From: an uncultured Robinsoniella sp.
GTDB taxonomy: Bacteria; Bacillota; Clostridia; Lachnospirales; Lachnospiraceae
DNA: 13,151 bases
Assembly (NCBI GenBank): GCA_900539655.1
Contig: UQCR01000154.1
Span: 1-13,151, forward strand
Direction of reading: 5' to 3'
The notes below the pieces were generated by a model that was given only the letters and a program-made list of their open reading frames with translations, made no database searches and had not been told where the DNA came from. Both the position numbers and the translations under genes were made by a program. Below are positions 6,850-13,151 of the stretch, one piece after another. How positions within the stretch are numbered: position 1 is the first letter of the stretch; every line of letters begins with the position of its first letter.

Positions 6850-8390
6850 AATTTCTCCTCTTTCTGTCTCTTCCATGGCCGCCCCTTTATAATAGCCGTT
6901 ACTCTGCCAAACTCTGGACGGTTACGGAATACAATTACATACAGTAAATTCGGTATGATCAGGCAAATGCCCGCCTGTCCCAAAAATGAAACCGGAGAAC
7001 CAGGGACGGAAATCAATTGACACAGATAATAAGTACATAAGGCAGCGATCACAGTTATAAAAAGTTGTTTCAACAAATCCCAATAGTACTCCACGGAACT
7101 TCTTTTCAAAACAACGTTATAAAATACCTTCAGCTCCCATGGATAGGAAACAACCAGGGAAATGAAGACCGTTGAAAATAAGATACCGTTAATACCAAAT
7201 ATTTTTACAAATACAATATCCAAGATCAAATTCAAAATTACCGTGACCAAAGGCCGGAACCGGTCTTCATACCAGACGCCTGACGCATCCCGATATACCG
7301 TAACAATCTTTCTGACATAGCTGGTATAAAAATACAAGACGCACAGAATCACTGTATCCATTCCAAACAGCCGGTCTTGTCCCACCCAAAGCCACATAAA
7401 GTTCTGATACAGGCAGAGCAGGCAGATTGCACACCATCCACACAGCCAATGGTTAATAAATACCAGCATTTTATAATCCTGGTAATTCTTCTGCGGAGTC
7501 TCCGTCTCCAGACTGTTCCCCACGCCTGCTGTCAGGGAATTGTGGAAAATAGTCAGGATACTTCCCACCGCAAACAGGATGTAGTAATAATTGTTGAATT
7601 TTCCCAGAATTACTAATCCCAAAAAGCTGGAGATCACGATATTATCTACCGATACCAAAGCCGTACCGCCTAACCGGTAACAAATTAAGCCTAAAAGCTT
7701 CTGCTTCATCCCGGACCTGATATCCGCCGATACCCTGCCTCTGCAAAAATACCGGGGATACATTTTTTTAACAATAACCGCTGTGATCACATTGATTAAA
7801 ATAGTGCACACAGGGGTAAAGATTACATATACGTAATAATTCCTGAACAGCAGCAGTACCGCTGCCTGCACCAGATATACTCCCACATATACAAACATGG
7901 AAATTTTACTGGACACATCATTTCTCTGGTGTGCGGTCAGCAAACACGCTTTATATCCATAGAAAAAATAGCCAAATACCGCATTGAACAGATACACCAG
8001 ATACAACACGTATATATTAATATCCTGTGGCCATGACCCGTGAATCAGGTGTTCCATAAATGGCATAATGGCAATTCCCAGGAGGAGAATCGCTCCACCG
8101 ACAAAATAGTAGAATTTACGGAAAAGATTCAATAAGGAACAAATCGTATCCTCGTCACCGGTAGCGATTGGTTTATACATATAATAGACAATTGCACCTC
8201 CAAAACCCAGCTCCGCAAAATTCAGAACGCTGAAAACAGAGGTAAACAGGCTGTTTAAACCAATATATTCTTCTCCCAGAATATAGAGCATCACCGTACG
8301 GATTACAAAAGGAAGCAGCATCATAACAAGAGCATTCATGGTTCCGTAAAGGGTACTTCTGACAAAATTTTTCGTTCTCTCCATCTTCAT
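6846..8390 (-). CDS. wzx: Polysaccharide flippase, PST/MOP superfamily (Wzx-like)
   Basis: A 514-residue integral membrane protein with roughly 12-14 hydrophobic helices and almost no soluble domain. It is predicted to move undecaprenyl-linked repeat units across the cytoplasmic membrane. The N-terminal part shows the pattern common in clostridial flippases: a first helix near 17-36, GEEYIGLNSLFTSV (39-52), and AELGFGGAIVYYMYKPIA (59-76) in the second helix and following loop. The basic C-terminus (about 485-514) is cytoplasmic in style. The ATG overlaps the TGA of the polymerase gene (ATGA), and its own TGA overlaps the ATG of the next glycosyltransferase in the same way, so the three genes are probably translated as a coupled set. 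A GGAG lies about 11 bases upstream. A second ATG two codons in is an equally possible start. Confidence 0.88.
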   Translation of the reverse strand: MKMERTKNFVRSTLYGTMNALVMMLLPFVIRTVMLYILGEEYIGLNSLFTSVFSVLNFAELGFGGAIVYYMYKPIATGDEDTICSLLNLFRKFYYFVGGAILLLGIAIMPFMEHLIHGSWPQDINIYVLYLVYLFNAVFGYFFYGYKACLLTAHQRNDVSSKISMFVYVGVYLVQAAVLLLFRNYYVYVIFTPVCTILINVITAVIVKKMYPRYFCRGRVSADIRSGMKQKLLGLICYRLGGTALVSVDNIVISSFLGLVILGKFNNYYYILFAVGSILTIFHNSLTAGVGNSLETETPQKNYQDYKMLVFINHWLCGWCAICLLCLYQNFMWLWVGQDRLFGMDTVILCVLYFYTSYVRKIVTVYRDASGVWYEDRFRPLVTVILNLILDIVFVKIFGINGILFSTVFISLVVSYPWELKVFYNVVLKRSSVEYYWDLLKQLFITVIAALCTYYLCQLISVPGSPVSFLGQAGICLIIPNLLYVIVFRNRPEFGRVTAIIKGRPWKRQKEEKL

Positions 8391-9637
8391 AGCTGTCTTC
8401 TCTCCAGTCTGTAACTTCGCCTGACGACGATTAAAATTGTGATCATCATAAAGTACATCAGATAGCAGGTGCTGTCATACAGCGGATTCCCAGTAAATCC
8501 ATATATCCCAAAAATGAGTTGTCCCGTTACGGAGAATCCTATGAGATTCCTCCTGCTGCTGTCTTCACTAAAAATACGTATGAACAGAAGCAGCGATGTC
8601 AGCAGACAGATCAACTGTACCGCTACGAAACAAACGAATCCCGTAATGCCTGTCTCACAAAGCAATTGAATATAAATATTATGTACCTGTGATGTATTTT
8701 TAAATAAAGTAAAGTTATGCTTAAACTCCCCCCACCCAATCCCAAACCATTTTGATGAATTAGATTCTCCCCACAGGCTCCAGGCAACAGCCTGAATCTG
8801 ACTTCGGCTGTTCGTAATATCCTTTTGTTCGGAAAAGTTGATCAGCGTTTCAATGATCCTGCCAATTGCATTTTGATTTCCAAATGCCCGGTAAAATAAA
8901 ATGCCAGCACCCACAAGGGAAATCACTAAAACCGGCAACAGAAACAGCCTCCTTATTCTGGTTTTTTTGTTACAATTGATAAAATACGTAATCATGCATA
9001 ATCCTAACGCTACTATCATAATTGTTCTTTTGTCCGAATAGACAAGGGCAATGAAGCATAACAGAATTGCCGGTATGTGTAAAACGGAATGCTTTTGGTT
9101 TCTGCAAAATAAAAATGCCCCGATCCCAAATACAATAATATAAGCCGAAAGGGAAATGCTAAGTGCCATACCTCCCGCATCATAATTCCATGTCCCAAGA
9201 ATACGCCAGGCAAATTTAACATACACCGGATACGCAAACTGCTGTAAAATAACAAAGAAAGCTTCGATCAGCGCCCGGAATTTGATGAATAAAATAATAC
9301 CGTCAAACCTTCTGACCGGCTCATTAACTGCAAAAACCCCACACAGGGATACAACGTACCCAAGAATATCAATGAGTAAAAAATTGGGAGTATGTATCAG
9401 GTAACCCAAAAGTGTAAATATGACAATAAAAATTCCCCATATAATATTGATATAGTTAAAATGAATCCTCCGGGTACGGACGATATATATGAAAAAAGCA
9501 ATCAGGGTAATAGCATAACTGTAATTCATATACCGCCCTATAGAAGAAGATAACAGGGTAATCATCCAGCAAATAGTAAAGAAATTCCATGCATCGGCAT
9601 TGATATTCTGCCCGCCAGCTTTTTTTATACTAAGCAT
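8387..9637 (-). CDS. wzy: O-antigen ligase/polymerase family membrane protein (Wzy-like)
   Basis: A 416-residue polytopic membrane protein with about 10-12 hydrophobic segments, the expected form of a polymerase that joins flipped repeat units on the outer face of the membrane. The family mark is the Wzy_C-like region: SDKRT at 201-205, then a long extracytoplasmic loop (about 252-325) that ends GIGWGEFKHNF and VHNIYIQLLCETGI (299-331). The H-N-x-Y and E-x-G elements are typical of O-antigen ligase/polymerase proteins. It lies directly beside the flippase, as is usual in Wzx/Wzy loci. A GAGGGGG ribosome site precedes the ATG by 6 bases, inside the end of the pyruvyl transferase gene. A ligase role is possible in principle, but polymerase fits a Gram-positive locus better. 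Sequence conservation is low, so the substrate is unknown. Confidence 0.85.
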   Translation of the reverse strand: MLSIKKAGGQNINADAWNFFTICWMITLLSSSIGRYMNYSYAITLIAFFIYIVRTRRIHFNYINIIWGIFIVIFTLLGYLIHTPNFLLIDILGYVVSLCGVFAVNEPVRRFDGIILFIKFRALIEAFFVILQQFAYPVYVKFAWRILGTWNYDAGGMALSISLSAYIIVFGIGAFLFCRNQKHSVLHIPAILLCFIALVYSDKRTIMIVALGLCMITYFINCNKKTRIRRLFLLPVLVISLVGAGILFYRAFGNQNAIGRIIETLINFSEQKDITNSRSQIQAVAWSLWGESNSSKWFGIGWGEFKHNFTLFKNTSQVHNIYIQLLCETGITGFVCFVAVQLICLLTSLLLFIRIFSEDSSRRNLIGFSVTGQLIFGIYGFTGNPLYDSTCYLMYFMMITILIVVRRSYRLERRQL

Positions 9638-10772
9638 TGAGTGCCCCCTCTAAGAATCGAAAAGACAACTTCTGCAGCTCTTTTATCCTGTTTTTCACAG
9701 CCTGATAATCTGTCTTATCCTGATCAAATGTATATCTGACCCGCTTTGCATCCCAAAGGTTTTTGGAAAGCTTCAGGGAATCTAACAAATCAGCCATCCG
9801 GCTCTCCTGGCGGGTTCTGGGAATGGTTAAAAATTGTTTTTCAAAAATAATAGAAAATACCGTTCCGTGAAAGGAATTGGTTACTACATAAGCAGCATCT
9901 TTGATATACCTGAGAAATTCTCCCGGAGAGCAGCACTCGTCCGCATATTTGATATACTTTAATTTTGTTACTCCTGGAAATATGTCAACGATACTGTAAC
10001 CATATTTCTCTCTCAGATATCGGACTGCACGGTCCAGTTCCTGAGAATATTCCAATCCGTACATCAGGATATAAGGTTCCTTTTTTTCAGATGGCCTTAT
10101 AAATCTCAGCCATTGTTCCTTCGTTAACAGCAGGGTGGGATCCAGAACGGTAACAGCCCCGGCGGCTCCCAGCCTGTTCATCTGCTCCTCCAGGCTTTTT
10201 TCCCTGACCGATATTGCCTTAAAATCACTGGTGAGTGATATAATTTCCTTTACGTAGGCATCGTCTCTTGCCCCGCCTATACTGGCTCCATATGCTATTT
10301 TTTTATGGCCATCCGGAATAAAACTTAAAAAGTAGCCCTTGTCAAACCTGTTCATGGTATAGTAATTATTCCAGACCTGATCACTGCCGGTAATATAGTA
10401 ATCACATTCCGGATAACTGTCTTTTAAATCCTGATAAGACCGGTAATGGGGTGTTACCGCCAAATATTTCTGGACGAACTCTTTAAAACCATCTTGTTTC
10501 CTCTTTCGCCTGAAATAAAATACATTGCTTAATACCGTCTTCCCCATTCCGGCTAAAATACGGAATTTTGTCACAACTCCTTCATTTCCATAGTAGTGTA
10601 TCCGCAGTTTACGATACCTAAATGGGCTGTTGTATACAGGCCATGGTTTCTGGTAATCCAGAAAAACCACCTCATGTCCCTGTTTCTTTAAATATGCGTT
10701 CAGTGCCACAGCCTGAAGAGCCCCACCATAATTAATGGAATTATGTAATGTTACTACTCCTATTTTTGCCAT
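9630..10772 (-). CDS. Polysaccharide pyruvyl transferase family protein
   Basis: A 380-residue cytoplasmic protein of the PS_pyruv_trans family, whose characterised members transfer pyruvate from phosphoenolpyruvate to a sugar as a ketal, giving the polymer negative charge. Family signatures are the N-terminus GVVTLHNSINYGGALQA (residues 5-21), ITGSDQVWNN (127-136), an internal DPTLLL (211-216) and TNSFHGTVFSIIFEKQF (298-314). The length is normal. The start is well supported by AAGGAG five bases before the ATG, even though this places the first 32 bases inside the end of the upstream glycosyltransferase. Its own 3' end overlaps the polymerase gene by 8 bases. Many clostridial members of this family sit in capsule loci without demonstrated activity, so pyruvylation itself is inferred. 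Confidence 0.9.
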   Translation of the reverse strand: MAKIGVVTLHNSINYGGALQAVALNAYLKKQGHEVVFLDYQKPWPVYNSPFRYRKLRIHYYGNEGVVTKFRILAGMGKTVLSNVFYFRRKRKQDGFKEFVQKYLAVTPHYRSYQDLKDSYPECDYYITGSDQVWNNYYTMNRFDKGYFLSFIPDGHKKIAYGASIGGARDDAYVKEIISLTSDFKAISVREKSLEEQMNRLGAAGAVTVLDPTLLLTKEQWLRFIRPSEKKEPYILMYGLEYSQELDRAVRYLREKYGYSIVDIFPGVTKLKYIKYADECCSPGEFLRYIKDAAYVVTNSFHGTVFSIIFEKQFLTIPRTRQESRMADLLDSLKLSKNLWDAKRVRYTFDQDKTDYQAVKNRIKELQKLSFRFLEGALNA

Positions 10773-12003
10773 ATGATCTCCTTACCTGCTCGTAGTACTG
10801 TAATAATTTCTTCAGATACTGATCTGCATCGAAGTCTCGCTTTGCATTTTCCACGGCTTTTTCGCCCATGCTCCGATAATCTTCTTTGGAAAGACCCGCC
10901 ATCCTCTGCATACATTCCGCCAGACTTGCACAATCCTTTGGTTTTGCAATATACCCAGTAACACCGTTTTCTACGATCTCCGGCAGTCCGCCGTTGCTGC
11001 TAACGATGACAGGCTTCCCCTGCGCCATAGCTTCCATCACTGTATAAGGACCATTTTCATACCACTCTGAGGGCAGTACGATACATTTCGCTCTCTGCAC
11101 AATATGCTGCAATGCCTCTCCGGTCTGAAATCCCAACAGCCGAACCCTTTCTTCCAGATGATTGCTCCTGATATACTCCCGAATTCCATCTTCCAAATCT
11201 CCGCTTCCCGCAATATATAGCGGATGATCCAGTCCGGAATCCTGATATGCTTTTAATAATGTCATAATTCCTTTTTCTTTGCTCAGCCTGCCAAAATACA
11301 GGAAATAAGAATCATTTTCCGGTTCGGCACGATAGATGCTTCCGGAAGGTAGAAAATTTTTCATATGTACAACTGGAGATGCCGTAATACGCGCTTCTTC
11401 GATCTTGTGTTTATAAAAAGCCGACGGCGTAATAAACAGGTCAATTTTATGGTAGGTCTTTCTCCATTTATAAATATAGGCCTCCGCAGCTGACAAAAAG
11501 CTCTTCACCCGGGAATCCTTCACACACTGATTTTTGAAACAAGCTCCATAATGTCCGCTTATGCAGGCTTCACAGATATTTCCATGGGTCAGCATCATAT
11601 AATTGGGACAGATACAATTCAGATCGTGAGCCGTATAAACTATGGGAATATGGAACTTTTTCACAGCATCGATGATGGAATGGGTCAACTGGCGCTGGAA
11701 CAGATTCAGGTGTACAATATCCGGCATCTCCCGTTGGATTAGCGCAGTCATCTTCTTCTTTGCTTCCCTGGAATACAAGATTTTAAGTCCGGTATGAAGC
11801 ATCTGTGCTTTACTTAATGTGCCGTTAAACTCCATATGGCTGGTGAAATAGCGCTCCTGCCTGCAGGGAATATTCCGCTCATCCTTCATGGAAAAATAAA
11901 TGACCTCATGTCCTTTTTCTTTCAATAACCTGCCTAATCCCAGATAATAAGTCTCCGATCCGCCCTTAATATAATGAAATTTATTTACCAGCAGTATTTT
12001 CAT
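10741..12003 (-). CDS. Glycosyltransferase family 4 with a cysteine cluster
   Basis: A 420-residue GT-B retaining glycosyltransferase acting on the cytoplasmic face of the membrane. The N-terminal acceptor domain opens MKILLVNKFHYIKGGSETYY, with the usual glycine-rich loop at residues 14-15. The C-terminal donor domain has FGRLSKEKG (about 237-245, R239 and K244 as phosphate contacts) and the EX7E motif ENGPYTVME (E316/E324). An insert at residues 130-160 carries six cysteines (130, 132, 144, 147, 155, 160) after the HD at 126-127. Such inserts occur in a subset of GT4 proteins and could bind a metal, but this is unproven. A GAGAGGA ribosome site sits 7 bases before the ATG, which overlaps the upstream stop. 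The 3' end overlaps the next gene by 32 bases. The sugar specificity cannot be read from the sequence. Confidence 0.92.
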   Translation of the reverse strand: MKILLVNKFHYIKGGSETYYLGLGRLLKEKGHEVIYFSMKDERNIPCRQERYFTSHMEFNGTLSKAQMLHTGLKILYSREAKKKMTALIQREMPDIVHLNLFQRQLTHSIIDAVKKFHIPIVYTAHDLNCICPNYMMLTHGNICEACISGHYGACFKNQCVKDSRVKSFLSAAEAYIYKWRKTYHKIDLFITPSAFYKHKIEEARITASPVVHMKNFLPSGSIYRAEPENDSYFLYFGRLSKEKGIMTLLKAYQDSGLDHPLYIAGSGDLEDGIREYIRSNHLEERVRLLGFQTGEALQHIVQRAKCIVLPSEWYENGPYTVMEAMAQGKPVIVSSNGGLPEIVENGVTGYIAKPKDCASLAECMQRMAGLSKEDYRSMGEKAVENAKRDFDADQYLKKLLQYYEQVRRSYGKNRSSNIT

Positions 12004-13151
12004 CTCTGTGTCCTCTCATTTTCCCTGAGGAACAGATTTTCATATTGATCCACGATATATCCCCAGTTGTACCAGTCTGAAATTCTTTTTTTGGCTGTTC
12101 TGGCAATATCCTCTATCTGATCCGGCGGCATTTGATCAGCCTCATCGATTAAGTGAGCCAGATTCCCGTCTTTTTTATTCCAGTACAGGGCGCCGTTTTC
12201 ACCCACCTCCCGGTTAAATCCCACATCCAGCAACAGATTCAGATCCGTTGCACTTAAGGCTTCCAGCAGGCTTGGATTTGTCCCCCCCACTTCATGTCCA
12301 TGAAAATATCCATATGCTTCTTCCCGTATTTTTTTTAAAATTTCAGAATCATACATTGTTCCTGTGAATTTAATTCTGGGGTCTTTGTCAAATCCTGTTT
12401 TCTGCTTTAATTCCTCCAGGAATTTTTCACTGACGTTGGTTATTAGAGCGAAATCTTTTGTAGTTCCGGACTTCATAAATTCCCGGATCATGATTTCATA
12501 ATTATTTTCCGGGACGAACCTGCCTACCACCAGATAATACTCTTTTGGTTTTAATTTCTTATCCTCATACCAGTGGTTGAGCCTTTCATCCTCTCGGGAA
12601 ATTATGGATTTTGCCGTTTCTGCACCGTATGCAATAAATGTGGTATCCGGTCGATAAACCCGATATTCGGAACGTATGTAACTTTCAATGCTTTTACTGT
12701 CACAGATCAAAAGATCTCCATATTTCACCATAAGGGATTCAGAATATTTCCAATATTTTCTGACCATAGGACTCCATTTTTTACGCAGAAATTCATGGCC
12801 ATCAGGATTTATATATAAAAGCCCGCCTATTTCTTCGATCTTCTTCTTATAATGCCGGATAAAAATTCCCATTCTGCATGCCAGTATATAAAAAACCGGC
12901 TGCCGGATATGATGCTTTTTTGCATAGGAAATTGCCCAACGAAGAGCATCCACATCATATAAAATGGCTCTTGCCGGACCAATCTTTTTCCATTTGATCG
13001 TATGGCAGGAAGCACCATTATAAGTAAAATCAGCCTCTTTTGCATTGTAATCTTCCGGTTCAGCGGCACAGGCAACGTGATAATGCACGTTCTTTGATTG
13101 TTTGAACTTTGTCAGCTTCTCTACAAATGTTTCAAAACCGCCGTATTTTGC
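12000..13151 (-). CDS. DUF1972-type glycosyltransferase (Cps2T/WchF-like rhamnosyltransferase family), 5'-partial
   Basis: Cytoplasmic glycosyltransferase expected to add an early sugar to the lipid-linked repeat unit. The reading frame stays open to the window edge: 21 codons precede the internal GTG at 13088, and they encode AKYGGFETFVEKL, the conserved N-terminal motif of the DUF1972 family. The gene therefore starts outside the window, probably only some 10-15 codons upstream, and 383 residues are visible. Further family marks are PDGHEF in the acceptor domain and HGHEVGGTNPSLLEALS followed by a LDVGFNREV stretch near the C-terminus, where the nucleotide-sugar site lies. Pneumococcal Cps2T adds beta-1,4-rhamnose to Glc-PP-undecaprenol. 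Rhamnose as donor here is inference, since no dTDP-rhamnose genes are visible. Its TGA overlaps the next ATG (ATGA), which suggests translational coupling. Confidence 0.9.
   Translation of the reverse strand, partial: AKYGGFETFVEKLTKFKQSKNVHYHVACAAEPEDYNAKEADFTYNGASCHTIKWKKIGPARAILYDVDALRWAISYAKKHHIRQPVFYILACRMGIFIRHYKKKIEEIGGLLYINPDGHEFLRKKWSPMVRKYWKYSESLMVKYGDLLICDSKSIESYIRSEYRVYRPDTTFIAYGAETAKSIISREDERLNHWYEDKKLKPKEYYLVVGRFVPENNYEIMIREFMKSGTTKDFALITNVSEKFLEELKQKTGFDKDPRIKFTGTMYDSEILKKIREEAYGYFHGHEVGGTNPSLLEALSATDLNLLLDVGFNREVGENGALYWNKKDGNLAHLIDEADQMPPDQIEDIARTAKKRISDWYNWGYIVDQYENLFLRENERTQR

Noticed and set aside
6850..6876. Longer start for the second GT4 gene at 6876
   Set aside because: Those nine codons are the flippase C-terminus in another frame. 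The ATG at 6849 has a strong ribosome site and an ATGA overlap.

Overview
This window is part of a Wzx/Wzy-type surface polysaccharide (capsule or exopolysaccharide) biosynthesis operon. Its moderate-to-low GC content, strong AGGAG/GGAGG ribosome binding sites and protein styles suggest a Gram-positive gut-type Clostridia species, most likely of the Lachnospiraceae. That taxonomic reading is inference, because no rRNA or species marker is present. All twelve genes lie on the minus strand, so transcription runs from high to low coordinates. They are packed end to end with ATGA stop/start overlaps or gaps of a few bases. No RNA gene, insertion sequence, CRISPR array or convincing terminator was found, and no gene-free stretch exceeds about 75 bases.

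In transcription order, the window opens inside a DUF1972-type glycosyltransferase related to pneumococcal Cps2T/WchF (12000-13151, 5' end outside the window). It continues with a GT4 glycosyltransferase (10741-12003), a polysaccharide pyruvyl transferase family protein (9630-10772), a Wzy-like polymerase (8387-9637), a Wzx-like flippase (6846-8390) and a second GT4 enzyme (5737-6849). After a 71-base AT-rich gap come two nucleotide-sugar genes, UDP-glucose 6-dehydrogenase (4337-5665) and UDP-glucuronate decarboxylase/UDP-xylose synthase (3379-4311). A GT32-like DXD glycosyltransferase (2618-3361), a third GT4 enzyme (1371-2612), a complete acyltransferase-3 family membrane protein (333-1367) and a truncated second acyltransferase (7-276) follow.

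The genes fit one pathway. The initiating sugar-phosphate transferase and the chain-length/kinase genes are not visible and probably lie upstream, beyond 13151. Five glycosyltransferases would extend the lipid-linked repeat unit. Ugd and Uxs would supply UDP-glucuronate and UDP-xylose from UDP-glucose. The pyruvyl transferase family protein and the acyltransferases may decorate the sugars. Wzx would flip the finished unit across the membrane and Wzy would polymerise it. The clearest biochemical prediction is a xylose- and/or glucuronate-containing polymer, possibly pyruvylated and O-acylated. I see no sign of a wholly new type of system. The most unusual local features are the corrupted-looking end of the last acyltransferase, a doubled ribosome binding site in front of it, and a repeat-generated cluster of in-frame stop codons.
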